Shown here: positions 56,023-64,000 of the stretch, in pieces
Position numbering within the stretch: the first letter of the stretch is position 1
How the letters are laid out: the number at the start of each line of letters is the position of its first letter
From: Variovorax sp. N23
GTDB taxonomy: Bacteria > Pseudomonadota > Gammaproteobacteria > Burkholderiales > Burkholderiaceae_C
DNA: 64,000 nt
Direction: 5' to 3'
Assembly (NCBI RefSeq): GCF_025486315.1
Contig: NZ_JAOOPY010000005.1
Coordinates: 272,537-336,536, forward strand
Made by a program: the position numbers and the translations under genes
The notes under the pieces: model-generated
The model's database searches: none
Seen by the model: the letters and a program-made list of their open reading frames with translations, nothing else
What the model was told of the DNA's origin: nothing

Positions 56023-57195
56023 TCAACGGATGGACTTACTTTCGGCGGCAAGCCAGGTTCGGAGACGGCGGACGCCTTCAACCAAGCGTTGCGGGTCCTT
56101 CGACGCGAAACACCAGCGCAGCCAGCCCTGCGCCTCGGGCGCGAAGGCGCTGCCGGGCGCCAGGCCCAGGCCGGCTTCGGTGACCAGGCGTTTGGCGACG
56201 TCGAGCGAATCGTCGAAGCCGTCCAGCTTGAAGAAGGCATACATGCCGCCCTTGGCCGGCGCCACCTGCACACCGGGAACGGCCGCCAGCAGCGGCACCA
56301 GCACGTCGCGACAGGCCTTCAGGTGGGCCACGACGCGCGGCGTGATGTCCTGGCCGTGCTGGATGGCGGCCACGCCAGCACGCTGGGTGAACACGCTCGC
56401 GCACGAGGTGTTGAACTCGATCAGCTTGCCCATCCCGTCCATCAGCGCCGGCGGCAGCACCAGCCAACCCAGGCGCCAGCCGGTCATCAGGAAGCTCTTG
56501 GAAAAGCTGTGGGCGACGACCAGGCGGTCGTCCGGCGCGGCCACGTCCAGAAAGCTGGGGGCGCAACCGTTCGGCGTCGGCTCGAAGTACAGGCGCTCGT
56601 AGACCTCGTCGGCCAGGATCCACGTACCGGTCTGGCGGCAATGGTCGAGGATGGCGCGCTGCTCGTCGCCGGTCAGCGTCCAGCCGGTCGGGTTGTTCGG
56701 CGCGTTGACGATCAGCAGCCTGGTGCGCGGCGTGATGGCGGCGCGCAGCGCATCGAGGTCGAGCGTCCACTCGCCATTGACTGGTTTGAGGGCAACGGTG
56801 CGCACCGTCGCCCCCATGATGGCCGGCTGCGCCACCAGGTTGGGCCATACCGGCGTCACGGCCACGACCTCGTCGCCCGCATCAACCAGCGCCTGCACCG
56901 CCAGCATCAGCGCGTTCACGCCGCCGGAGGTGACTGCGATGCGCGACGCGTCGATCCGCGGGTGCAGCGTGCTGGCGTAGCCGGCGATCGCCTCGCGCAA
57001 TTCGGGCAGGCCCAGGTTGTGGGCGTAGAAGGTTTCGCCGCGCTGCAGCGAATCGATCGCGGCCTGGCGCACGACCTCGGGCGTGACCTCGTCGCTCTCG
57101 CCGAACCAGAAGGCGAGCACATCGTCGCGACCGATGCCGGCATTGGCGACTTCACGGATCTTGGAGGCCTCGAGGTCGAGGATGGCTTGGCGCAT
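56023..57195 (-). CDS. PLP-dependent aminotransferase, class I/II
   Basis: A 390-residue fold-type I aminotransferase of the aspartate/alanine type. [10 protein letters not shown] binds the cofactor region, [10 protein letters not shown] follows, and the Schiff-base lysine is in [16 protein letters not shown]. The C-terminal arginine region that binds the substrate carboxylate is present (GWLRWCFAS). The amino-donor specificity cannot be read. It lies 20 bp after the Liv-type binding-protein gene and is probably cotranscribed. Confidence 0.9.
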   Translation of the reverse strand: MRQAILDLEASKIREVANAGIGRDDVLAFWFGESDEVTPEVVRQAAIDSLQRGETFYAHNLGLPELREAIAGYASTLHPRIDASRIAVTSGGVNALMLAVQALVDAGDEVVAVTPVWPNLVAQPAIMGATVRTVALKPVNGEWTLDLDALRAAITPRTRLLIVNAPNNPTGWTLTGDEQRAILDHCRQTGTWILADEVYERLYFEPTPNGCAPSFLDVAAPDDRLVVAHSFSKSFLMTGWRLGWLVLPPALMDGMGKLIEFNTSCASVFTQRAGVAAIQHGQDITPRVVAHLKACRDVLVPLLAAVPGVQVAPAKGGMYAFFKLDGFDDSLDVAKRLVTEAGLGLAPGSAFAPEAQGWLRWCFASKDPQRLVEGVRRLRTWLAAESKSIR

Positions 57196-57215
57196 GTCTG
57201 TTTCTCCGGCCCCGT

Positions 57216-58499
57216 TCAGGGGCGTTGCATCTTGCAGGTGGTGGGCATCTCGGCACGCTCGGCAGCCACGGTCTTCACGACGCGAAAGCCGTAGCCCGAG
57301 CCTTCGACGTCGAACTTCACGCCGGGCGCGCCCTGCCTGTCCATCATGCCGACGACCAGCTGCTGCTGGAACTGGTGGTCCGCCGCGCGCATACGGCCGC
57401 GCTGGCCGGCCAGCGTGACGTCGGCACGCTCCAGGGCGCGCGCGACCGCCACCGTGTCGGTGCTGCCGGCGCGCTCGATCGCCTGGGCCAGCGCCTCGAC
57501 CAGCAGTTGCATGCGCATGTGCACATAGTCCTCGGAAGGCTTCGGGAAGCGTGCGCGGAACGACCGGTAGAAGGCCTCCGATGGGGCCGTCTGCACGTTC
57601 GGCAGCCAGTCGGCCACCGCGATCACGCGGCCGATGCCCGCGTCGCCGATGGCTGCGGGCGCGCCCAGCGCGTTGCCGTAGAAGGTGTAGAAGCTGCCGT
57701 TGAAGCCGGCCTCGCGCGCTGCCTTGACCAGCAGCGTGAGGTCATTGCCCCAGTTGCCCGTCATCACGGCCTGCGCACCGCTGGCGATGATCTTGGTGGC
57801 GTAGGGCGAGAAGTCCTTCACCCGGCCCATGGGGTGCAGTTCGTCGCCGACCACCTGCACATCGGGCCGCAGCGCCGCGAGCTGGCGCTTCGATTCGCGC
57901 AGCACGGCCTGGCCGAAGCTGTAGTCCTGGCCGATCAGGTAGACGCGCTTGAGCGACGCGTCGTCCTTCACCACGTCCATCAGCGCGGTCACGCGCATGT
58001 CGGCGTGCGCATCGAAGCGGAAGTGCCAGAAGCTGCAGCGCTCGTTGGTCAGCACCGGGTCGACCGCGGAGTAGTTCAGGAACAGCACGCGGCGCGACGG
58101 GTCACGCTCGTTGTTCTTGTCGATGGCGTCGATCAGCGCCGCCGCCGTCGCCGACGAGTTGCCCTGCAGCACGACGCGCGCGCCGTCGTCCATGGCGGCC
58201 CGCAGTGCCGACAGCGCCTCCTCGTTCTGGCCCTTGCTGTCGTAGCGCTCGAGCTGCAGCAGGCGTGCGCCGCCCGGCAGCTTGACGCCGCCGCGGGCGT
58301 TGACGCGCTCCACGGCCCAGAGGATGTTGCGAAAGACGGCCTCGCCGGTGTTCGCGAAGGGGCCGCTCATGCTCTCGATCAGGGCCAGGCGGATGGGCGC
58401 CGCGGACTGGGCCTGCACGGCGGGCGCAGCGGCGGCCACGCATAGCGCCGAGGCCGCGAATTTCAAGGCCCGACGGCGCCAAATAAAGCTCTGATTCAT
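57216..58499 (-). CDS. orphan Liv-type ABC substrate-binding protein
   Basis: A 427-residue periplasmic binding protein (Peripla_BP_6). It has a signal peptide (RRRALKFAASALCVAAAAPAVQAQ), LALIESMSGPFANTGEAVFRNI as the N-terminal strand-loop and RVYLIGQDYSFGQAVLRESKRQL in the second lobe. It is only distantly similar to the tandem binding proteins at 23-26 kb. No permease or ATPase genes are adjacent; it is followed by an aminotransferase. It may feed a remote ABC transporter or act as a sensor subunit. The ATG at 58497-58499 precedes the signal peptide. Confidence 0.88.
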   Translation of the reverse strand: MNQSFIWRRRALKFAASALCVAAAAPAVQAQSAAPIRLALIESMSGPFANTGEAVFRNILWAVERVNARGGVKLPGGARLLQLERYDSKGQNEEALSALRAAMDDGARVVLQGNSSATAAALIDAIDKNNERDPSRRVLFLNYSAVDPVLTNERCSFWHFRFDAHADMRVTALMDVVKDDASLKRVYLIGQDYSFGQAVLRESKRQLAALRPDVQVVGDELHPMGRVKDFSPYATKIIASGAQAVMTGNWGNDLTLLVKAAREAGFNGSFYTFYGNALGAPAAIGDAGIGRVIAVADWLPNVQTAPSEAFYRSFRARFPKPSEDYVHMRMQLLVEALAQAIERAGSTDTVAVARALERADVTLAGQRGRMRAADHQFQQQLVVGMMDRQGAPGVKFDVEGSGYGFRVVKTVAAERAEMPTTCKMQRP

Positions 58500-58622
58500 T
58501 CTCTTGAAACGCGTGCGCGCAGGCCTAGATGAGGTGGCAAGCGGCACTCATGTTGAACGGCCGCGCAGTGTACGGGACACACCTTTCTTGTCCCCATTGT
58601 GTTCATCCTCTGGAGTCTCACC

Positions 58623-58997
58623 ATGTTTTTTGCACCCGCCGTCCGCACCGCACGCTTCGCCCCCCGCGCCTTCGACCGCAGCTTCGAGCGCTTCGTCAAC
58701 GACACCCTCCCGAGCGGCCCGCAGCGTTCGCTGAACGTCGAACAGGACGACAAGACCTGGACGCTCAGCCTGGACGTCCCCGGCCTGTCGCGTGACGACC
58801 TGAGCATCGGCATCGAAGGCGCCGTCGTGCGCATCGAAACCAGGGCCGAGGCCAAGCGCCCTTTCAAGGCCGCCTACGAACTGCCGCAGGCCATCGACGT
58901 GGCCGCCAGCGACGCGCGGCTCGAGAACGGCGTCCTGACCCTCAAGCTGGGCAAGGTCGTGCCCGTGAGCCAGGTGCAGCAACTCGCCATCCACTGA
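58623..58997 (+). CDS. Hsp20-family small heat-shock protein
   Basis: A 124-residue chaperone. The alpha-crystallin domain covers about residues 35-112 (SLNVEQDDKTWTLSLDVPGLSRDDLSIGIEGAVVRIET, then ARLENGVLTLKLGKV). The N-terminal arm is short and Arg/Phe-rich. The C-terminal I/V-x-I/V anchoring motif is not clear, so assembly may differ from large oligomeric members. GGAG at 58612-58615 supports the ATG at 58623. It is divergent from the binding-protein gene. Confidence 0.9.
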   Translation: MFFAPAVRTARFAPRAFDRSFERFVNDTLPSGPQRSLNVEQDDKTWTLSLDVPGLSRDDLSIGIEGAVVRIETRAEAKRPFKAAYELPQAIDVAASDARLENGVLTLKLGKVVPVSQVQQLAIH

Positions 58998-59052
58998 GGG
59001 GCGTGGAGGCGGCACCTCGCCGCTTTTACTTACACTTTTCCCCCGTGACCTC

Positions 59053-59082
59053 AGCCGGCCAGATTCGTGGCCGGCTTTTTTT
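59053..59082 (+). terminator. rho-independent terminator after hsp20
   Basis: AGCCGGCCA, loop GATTCG, TGGCCGGCT, with the last base starting a run of seven T residues. It lies 55 bp beyond the Hsp20 stop. Confidence 0.92.
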
Positions 59083-59103
59083 ATGCTTCAATCTGAAAGG
59101 TGT

Positions 59104-59133
59104 GTAAAAGATCACGCCAAGTGATTGTTTTAC
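59104..59133. promoter_or_regulatory. AT-rich dyad upstream of the TTG-start hydrolase
   Basis: GTAAAA...TTTTAC (59104-59109 with 59128-59133) encloses TCAC...GTGA (59112-59115 with 59121-59124). The centres nearly coincide, as in a regulator operator. The surrounding 70 bp are strikingly AT-rich for this genome and probably hold the promoter. Confidence 0.4.
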
Positions 59134-59164
59134 AAAACTATTTTCTTAATTCGAGGTCGCGCTT

Positions 59165-59214
59165 CCGCTGAAAAGCCCGTGTTCAGCGGGGCCTCGACAT
59201 GAAGGGGCTCCCCG
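59165..59214 (+). promoter_or_regulatory. alternative leader hairpins of the TTG-start hydrolase
   Basis: CCGCTGAA (59165-59172) pairs with TTCAGCGG (59182-59189). The overlapping CGGGG (59187-59191) can instead pair with CCCCG (59210-59214) immediately before the start codon, closing the ribosome site GAAGGGG (59201-59207) in a loop. The two pairings exclude each other. Confidence 0.4.
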
Positions 59215-59931
59215 TTGGATACACATCTGCAGACCGCCAAGCCAGGCCAGCGTTCGGACACGCTCCTGGTGTTCCTGCCGGGTGCCTTTCTGAAGCCGGA
59301 GGAGTTCGAGCGCGAGGGCTTCGTCGGTGCCGTGCGCGAGCGGCACCTCGCGGCCGACGTCATGCTGGTCGACGCGAACGTGTCGTACTACTACGACCAG
59401 AGTTTCGTGCAGCGGCTCAGCGACGACGTGCTGGCCCCCGCGCGCAGCGCCGGCTACGCCGCCATCTGGCTGGTCGGCATCTCGATCGGCGGCTTCGGCG
59501 CCCTCACCCATGAACTGAGCCGCCCCGGCCTGGTCGACGGCATCGTGGTCCTCGCGCCCTACCTGGGCCGCCGGCCGCTCGGCGCCGACATCCAGAAGGC
59601 CGGCGGCCTGCGCGCCTGGAAGGCACCCGAAGCGCCGACCGACGACGAGATCGACCGCAAGCTCTGGCCCTGGCTGCAGCAGTACGCCTCCCCGCAGCCG
59701 GCTGCCGGCAAGCTCCCGCCGCTGTACCTGGGCTACGGCCTGGCCGATCGCTTCGCCGCGAACCATCAGCTGCTGGCCGACGTGCTGCCCGATGGCCACG
59801 TCTTCACGACCGAGGGTGGCCATGACTGGCCCCAGTGGTCGCGCCTCTGGCGCAGCGTGCTCGACGTGCTGCCCCTGCCTTCGCTCGCGACCCCGAAGAC
59901 GCAACCGGCTGGGCGGGCCGTACCGGCCTGA
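59215..59931 (+). CDS. alpha/beta hydrolase with TTG start
   Basis: A 238-residue cytoplasmic alpha/beta hydrolase without signal peptide. DTLLVFLPGAFLKPEEFE is the first strand and oxyanion loop, GISIGGFGALTHEL the nucleophile elbow, and GYGLADRFAANHQLL with GGHDWPQWSRLW supply the Asp and His. The substrate is unknown. An in-frame TGA at 59200-59202 rules out any earlier start, and TTG at 59215 follows GAAGGGG with 7 bp. An ATG at 59199 is in another frame and opens only a shadow frame. Confidence 0.8.
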   Translation: MDTHLQTAKPGQRSDTLLVFLPGAFLKPEEFEREGFVGAVRERHLAADVMLVDANVSYYYDQSFVQRLSDDVLAPARSAGYAAIWLVGISIGGFGALTHELSRPGLVDGIVVLAPYLGRRPLGADIQKAGGLRAWKAPEAPTDDEIDRKLWPWLQQYASPQPAAGKLPPLYLGYGLADRFAANHQLLADVLPDGHVFTTEGGHDWPQWSRLWRSVLDVLPLPSLATPKTQPAGRAVPA

Positions 59932-60002
59932 CACGGCCCGCGCGGCGGCCGCGACAATGAGCGGCCCGGCACATCGGGTGCCGTTCACTCAGGGAAGATT
60001 GC

Positions 60003-60602
60003 ATGAAGCCATTCCGGGGGCCCACCCTCGCCTGCGCCCTGGCGCTCCTGGCCGTTCTGGCCACCCACGCCGACGCCACCGTGGTCCCGCTGCCGGTCCC
60101 GTCGGCGGGCGCCCAGGCCCAGGTCTTCTTCTCCCCCGACGACGGAACCGATCGCGCCATCGCCCAGGCCCTGGGCCAGGCGCGCCAGCGCGTCTGGATC
60201 GCGGGCTACTACTTCACCTCCTCGACCATCGCCAAGGCGCTCGAGCAGGCGCATGCACGCGGGCTCGACGTCCGCGTGCTGCTCGACCGCTCGCAGGTGA
60301 GCCTGCGCTATTCGAGCGCGACCTACTTCCACAACCACGGCGTGCCGCTGTGGATCAACGCGCGCTACCCGGTCATGCACCACAAGTTCGTGGTCATCGA
60401 CCAGGACACGGTCGGCTTCGGCTCGATGAACTTCACCCGTGCCGGGGCCGAGCAGAACGCCGAGAACTTCAACCTGTTCCGCCGCTGGCCGCAACTCACG
60501 GGCACCTATGCGACAGAGTTCCTGCGACTGCAGAAGGAATCGGCGAAGTACCGCCCCGGCATGGTGTTCGACGCCGACGGCGGCGCCGAAGAAAAGCCTT
60601 AG
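60003..60602 (+). CDS. secreted phospholipase D-family protein (single HKD, Nuc-like)
   Basis: A 199-residue exported protein with signal peptide LACALALLAVLATHADA. It has one phosphodiesterase motif, MHHKFVVIDQDTVGFGSMNFT (H-x-K-x4-D...GS.N), preceded by VWIAGYYFTSSTIAKALEQAHARGLDVRVLLDR. Single-motif members such as Nuc nuclease dimerise to build the active site. It could be a periplasmic nuclease or phospholipase. It converges on cheB with 6 bp between stops. Confidence 0.9.
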   Translation: MKPFRGPTLACALALLAVLATHADATVVPLPVPSAGAQAQVFFSPDDGTDRAIAQALGQARQRVWIAGYYFTSSTIAKALEQAHARGLDVRVLLDRSQVSLRYSSATYFHNHGVPLWINARYPVMHHKFVVIDQDTVGFGSMNFTRAGAEQNAENFNLFRRWPQLTGTYATEFLRLQKESAKYRPGMVFDADGGAEEKP

Positions 60603-60608
60603 CCGCCG

Positions 60609-61679
60609 TCAGGCGCCGATCTCGCGCCAGATCGCCGACAGCGTCACCGTCTTGTCGACGCCGCCGCGCTTGATCGCTTCCTTGGGCATGCCGAACACGA
60701 CGCAGCTTTCCTCGTCCTGCGCCACGGTGCGTGCGCCGGCGTTGTGCATCTCGAGCAGGCCCGCCGCGCCGTCGTCGCCCATGCCGGTCATGATGATGCC
60801 CACCGCATTGGCGCCCGCGCACTTGGCCACCGACCGGAACAGCACGTCGACCGACGGCCGGTGCCGGTTGACCAGCGGGCCGTCCACCACATCCACGTAG
60901 TACTGCGCGCCGCTGCGCCGCAGCACCATGTGCTTGCCGCCCGGGGCGATCAGCGCGCGGCCGGGCAGCACGCGGTCGTTGTGTTCCGCCTCCTTCACGG
61001 CGATGCGGCAGACGCTGTCGAGCCGGCTGGCGAATGCGGCCGTGAACTTCTCGGGCATGTGCTGCACGATCACGATGCCCGGGCACACACGCGGCAGCGC
61101 CGTCAGCACCTCCTCGAGCGCCTGCGTGCCCCCGGTGGACGTGCCGATGGCCACCACGCGCTCGGTGGTCTGCGTCATGGCGCGGCCGGCACCCGGCGGC
61201 AGGATCGCGTCGGCCGTGAGCTTGGCGACCGGCTGCAAGGGCGCGGCCTCGCGCCGCGGCGCCAGCCGCCGCACGTTGGCCCGGGCGGCCTCCCGCACGG
61301 TGGTGACGAGGTCGTCCGCGGCATCCGTCAGGAACTGCTTGAGGCCCAGCTTGGGCTTGGTCACGATCGCCACGGCGCCGGCGGACAGCGCCTCCATCGT
61401 GGTCTTGGCGCCCTGCTCGGTCAGCGTGGAGCAGATCACCACCGGCGTCGGCCGCTCCGTCATGATCTTGCGCAGGAAGGTGATGCCGTCCATGCGCGGC
61501 ATCTCGACGTCGAGCACGATCACGTCGGGCCATTGCTGCCTCATGCGCTCCATGGCGAGCAGCGGATCGGCGGCGGCGTGCATGACCTCCATGCCGGGCG
61601 TGGCGTCGATCAGGGCCGTCAGCACCTGGCGCACGACCGCCGAATCATCGACCACGAGAACCTTGATGGTGGACTTCAT
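60609..61679 (-). CDS. cheB: chemotaxis methylesterase CheB
   Basis: A 356-residue receptor-glutamate methylesterase/deamidase. The receiver domain has phosphoacceptor D57 in [14 protein letters not shown] linker leads to the esterase domain with catalytic Ser in [15 protein letters not shown], His in [17 protein letters not shown] and Asp in [10 protein letters not shown]. It opposes CheR in adaptation. It lies 12 bp after cheR. Confidence 0.96.
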   Translation of the reverse strand: MKSTIKVLVVDDSAVVRQVLTALIDATPGMEVMHAAADPLLAMERMRQQWPDVIVLDVEMPRMDGITFLRKIMTERPTPVVICSTLTEQGAKTTMEALSAGAVAIVTKPKLGLKQFLTDAADDLVTTVREAARANVRRLAPRREAAPLQPVAKLTADAILPPGAGRAMTQTTERVVAIGTSTGGTQALEEVLTALPRVCPGIVIVQHMPEKFTAAFASRLDSVCRIAVKEAEHNDRVLPGRALIAPGGKHMVLRRSGAQYYVDVVDGPLVNRHRPSVDVLFRSVAKCAGANAVGIIMTGMGDDGAAGLLEMHNAGARTVAQDEESCVVFGMPKEAIKRGGVDKTVTLSAIWREIGA

Positions 61680-61691
61680 GCCGGTCTTCGG

Positions 61692-62495
61692 TCAGGGCTT
61701 GCGGTAAACGGCCGGCGCCATCTGCACCACCTCGGAACTCACCTCGTTGAGGCTCTCCGAATGGCCGATGAAGAAGAAGCCGCCGCGCTTGAGCGGCGCC
61801 AGCACGCGCGCCACCACCTGCCGCTTGGTCTCGGCGTTGAAATAGATCAGCACGTTGCGCAGGAACACCACGTCGAAGCTCCCCAGCTCGGGCAGCCGAT
61901 CGTTGAGGTTGGCATGCGCGAAGCGCACCTTCTGGCGCAGCGAGCGGTCGACCAGCAAGGTGCCCTGCTGATCGCCCATGCCCTTGAGGCAGTACTTCTT
62001 GAGGTAGTTCTGCGGGATCTGCCGGACGCGCTGTTCGGGGTAGTGGCCCAGGCGGGCGCGCGCGAGCACGCGGGTGCTGATGTCCGTTCCGAGGACCTCG
62101 AAGGGCCGCTCGCCCAGGCAGTCGGCCAGCACCATCGCGATGCTGTAGGCCTCTTCGCCGCTGGAGCTCGCCGCGCTCCACACCCTGAACGGCCCGGGGC
62201 CGGTATGGGCCGCCGCGGCGGCGCGCAGCAGCTCGAAGTGCTTGGGCTCGCGAAAGAAGTAGGTCTCGTTGGTCGTGAGCAGGTCGATGGCGGCCTGCAC
62301 TTCGCCGGGCGCGTCGCCTTTCTTGAGGAGAGAGAAGTAGGCGGCGTAGCCGTCCAGGCCGTGCGCGCTCACGCGCTTGGCCAGGCGCCCGCAGACCAGC
62401 GCCTTCTTGGCCGGCGACAAGGTGATGCCCGCCGCGTCGAAGATGAAGCGCTGGAAGTTGGCGAAGTCGCGGTCGGAGATGGACTGGCTGTTCAT
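61692..62495 (-). CDS. cheR: chemotaxis methyltransferase CheR
   Basis: A 267-residue SAM-dependent methylase of receptor glutamates. The N-terminal helical domain has LLTTNETYFFREPKHFELL, and the SAM site is RVWSAASSSGEEAYSIAMVL, with LGTDISTRVLARAR and VVFLRNVLIYFN. No TPR extension is present. The ATG at 62493-62495 overlaps the stop of the EAL regulator by 4 bp. Confidence 0.96.
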   Translation of the reverse strand: MNSQSISDRDFANFQRFIFDAAGITLSPAKKALVCGRLAKRVSAHGLDGYAAYFSLLKKGDAPGEVQAAIDLLTTNETYFFREPKHFELLRAAAAAHTGPGPFRVWSAASSSGEEAYSIAMVLADCLGERPFEVLGTDISTRVLARARLGHYPEQRVRQIPQNYLKKYCLKGMGDQQGTLLVDRSLRQKVRFAHANLNDRLPELGSFDVVFLRNVLIYFNAETKRQVVARVLAPLKRGGFFFIGHSESLNEVSSEVVQMAPAVYRKP

Positions 62496-63733
62496 GGTGA
62501 GGATGGATGCGTCGGCGCCTGCAACGGCGCAAGGCGTTCTTGACAGGTCGCCGCCCAGGCCTGCAGCTCTGGCCCCGCCATCGCTGGCGCGATCAGCCAT
62601 CCCTGGCCCTGGGTGCAGCGAAAGGACTGCAGCAGCCGCCAGTCGTCGACCGCATCCACGCCCTCGGCCACCGTCGCGAGCTGCAGCCGGTGCGCCAGGT
62701 CGATGGCCGACTCGAGGATGGTGCGGATGCTGTCGCGCCGGTGCGCACCGCAGACGAAGGCGCGGTCGATCTTCAGTTCGGTAAAGGGAATGCGCGTGAG
62801 CTGCTGCAGCGACGAGAAGCCGGTGCCGTAGTCGTCGATCGACAGCCCGAAGCCCTTGAGCCGCAGGCGCGCAAGCACGCCGGGCGCAGACCCCGTGGCA
62901 TCGACCACCGAGCTTTCGGTGACCTCCAGAATCACCTGCTCGGCGCGCAGCCGGTAGCGCCGCTGCAAGTCGCAGATCTGCATCACGATCTCCGGATGCA
63001 CGAGCAGCCTTGGCGACAGGTTGATGGCCACCGACAGGACCAGGCCCTGCTCGTTCCAGGCCGCGCATTGGGCGAAGGCCTGCTCCATGATCGACAGCGT
63101 GAGCGCGTGGATCAGGCCCGTGCTCTCCGCGATCGGGATGAACTCGTCCGGCGGAACCATGCCGAGCGTGGGGTGCGACCACCTTGCCAGCGCCTCCACC
63201 CCCCGCAGCGCACAGCTTTGCGTGTCGACCTTGGGCTGGAAGTGCGGGACGATGGCGCGCTCGGCGATCGCCTGGCGCAGCATCGCCACGGTGATCGGCA
63301 GGCGCAGCAAGCGGCTGCGCGCTGGAATCGCAGCGTGGAAGGCGGCCGCCGCGCTCAGGATCTGCTCCAGCGTGTCGCGCGACAAAGGCTTGCGAAGACC
63401 GGCGACGACCGAATGACCCAGGGCCTGCACCGACTCGATCAGCGGATGCTCCCGGGACGACACCAGTGCGATGGGCGCACGGATGCCGCGCCGGTTCAGT
63501 TCCTCGATCAGTTCGATGCCGTCCATGCGGGGCATCTCGAGGTCGACGATGAGCAACCCCGGCAGCACATCGAGCGACTCGATGGCCGCCAGCGCCTCCA
63601 ACCCGTCGGCGGCCTCGTGCACCGCCGCGATGCCGGCCGCACGGCACAGCGCCACGGCATGCTGGCGCTGCACGGTGCTGTCGTCGACGATCAGCGCCGA
63701 CCTCTTCAGCAGAGAAAGTGCCTTCGCTTGCAT
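62492..63733 (-). CDS. REC-EAL response regulator, predicted c-di-GMP phosphodiesterase
   Basis: A 413-residue two-domain protein. The receiver domain at residues 12-130 has D17/D18, phosphoacceptor D64 in LLIVDLEMPRMDG and K in LRKPLS. The EAL domain at about 145-395 keeps GVEALARW, INLSPR, EVTESS, IDDYGTGFSSLQ, KIDRAFV, AEGVD and QGWL, so the metal and catalytic residues look intact. It probably degrades c-di-GMP when phosphorylated by a chemotaxis kinase. It lies between the receptor gene and cheR. Confidence 0.93.
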   Translation of the reverse strand: MQAKALSLLKRSALIVDDSTVQRQHAVALCRAAGIAAVHEAADGLEALAAIESLDVLPGLLIVDLEMPRMDGIELIEELNRRGIRAPIALVSSREHPLIESVQALGHSVVAGLRKPLSRDTLEQILSAAAAFHAAIPARSRLLRLPITVAMLRQAIAERAIVPHFQPKVDTQSCALRGVEALARWSHPTLGMVPPDEFIPIAESTGLIHALTLSIMEQAFAQCAAWNEQGLVLSVAINLSPRLLVHPEIVMQICDLQRRYRLRAEQVILEVTESSVVDATGSAPGVLARLRLKGFGLSIDDYGTGFSSLQQLTRIPFTELKIDRAFVCGAHRRDSIRTILESAIDLAHRLQLATVAEGVDAVDDWRLLQSFRCTQGQGWLIAPAMAGPELQAWAATCQERLAPLQAPTHPSSP

Positions 63734-63742
63734 GCTGGCGAC

Positions 63743-64000
63743 TCAGTAACTCGCGAAGTGGCTCTCGTCCACGTCAGCCAGGTCGACGCCCGTCAACGCC
63801 AGCCTCGGGTGGGCGTTCTTGCGGCTCGCTGCCACCGGCTTGGCCACCTTGGCAGGCGCGCTCTTGTTCGGCTTGCGTGCTTGCGAGGTCGCAGCCGCAC
63901 CGGCCAGCTTGAAGAAGCTCATCGTGCGCTGCAGTTGCTCGGCCTGGCTGCTCATCTCCTCGGCCGTGGCCGCCAGCTCTTCCGAGCTCGTCGCGTTCTG
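63743..64000 (-). CDS. methyl-accepting chemotaxis protein, C-terminal part
   Basis: The last 85 residues of a receptor that continues past the right edge. QNATSSEELAATAEEMSSQAEQLQ is the end of the signalling coiled coil, including the second methylation helix. A Lys/Ala-rich linker follows, ending in DESHFASY. The CheR/CheB-tethering pentapeptide (xWxxF) is absent. It starts the minus-strand unit receptor-REC-EAL-cheR-cheB. Confidence 0.92.
   Translation of the reverse strand, partial: QNATSSEELAATAEEMSSQAEQLQRTMSFFKLAGAAATSQARKPNKSAPAKVAKPVAASRKNAHPRLALTGVDLADVDESHFASY

Noticed and set aside
58503..58598. Heat-shock sigma-32-like elements CTTGAAA (58503-58509) and CCCCATT (58592-58598) before hsp20
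   Set aside because: Each matches its consensus, but they are about 80 bp apart instead of 13-15, so they cannot form one promoter. I also saw no CIRCE-type inverted repeat.
59199..59513. ATG at 59199 as the start of the gene before the alpha/beta hydrolase
   Set aside because: It opens a different frame with Arg/Ala-rich shadow sequence; all hydrolase motifs are in the frame starting TTG at 59215.
1..64000. CRISPR arrays, prophage, insertion sequences, toxin-antitoxin or restriction genes
   Set aside because: Both strands were read for regularly spaced repeats, transposase or integrase motifs and phage structural genes; none was found.

Overview
This is a GC-rich chromosomal window of a betaproteobacterium, most likely a Comamonadaceae-type Burkholderiales. 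The assignment rests on the separate nuoC and nuoD genes, the order rpsO-pnp-qor-tpiA-secG-tRNA-Leu-nuoA..N-DUF2818, a DUF4148 protein, Liv-type ABC uptake genes, and an intergenic repeat family that I associate with this family. I see no phage, insertion sequence, integrase or CRISPR array; the window looks like core chromosome with a few lineage-specific insertions.

Left part (1-8.4 kb): the C-terminal part of an AmiC-type amidase, a glycine-zipper lipoprotein, a convergent DedA protein, then mutL, a lipoprotein alpha/beta hydrolase, a Bcr/CflA-type drug exporter, miaA and a LolD-like ATPase. The last three overlap at their stop/start codons. From 8.4 to 15.1 kb lie a serine/threonine dehydratase, a DUF4148 protein, an FtsX-type permease, D-serine dehydratase and an AttH/CrtC-type lipocalin. 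The ATPase, permease and lipocalin look like one dispersed ABC export system.

Envelope-stress part (15.1-21.5 kb): a BaeS/BaeR-type two-component pair, a proline-rich lipoprotein, a short TolC-like protein and, convergently, a full-length BamA-type protein at the 3' end of a liv operon (livG-livF-two tandem binding proteins-livH-livM). A roughly 20-bp motif built from two direct half-sites recurs upstream of baeS, the lipoprotein and the bamA-like gene. It is the most interesting candidate regulatory link in the window.

Efflux part (27.7-34.6 kb): marR-nodT-emrA-emrB on the minus strand, divergent from an MsbA-like ABC exporter. The shared 80-bp region holds two TTGC-N4-GCAA operators 30 bp apart, one of them inside the marR promoter.

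Respiratory part (34.6-55.9 kb, all minus strand): rpsO, pnp, a quinone oxidoreductase, tpiA, secG, tRNA-Leu(GAG), the complete 14-gene complex I operon nuoA-N, then DUF2818, a Nudix hydrolase and DUF1178.

Right part (56-64 kb): an aminotransferase and an orphan Liv-type binding protein divergent from an Hsp20 gene. Then come an alpha/beta hydrolase with a TTG start and a structured leader, a secreted phospholipase D-family protein, and a chemotaxis block (receptor C terminus, a REC-EAL regulator, cheR, cheB) running off the right edge.
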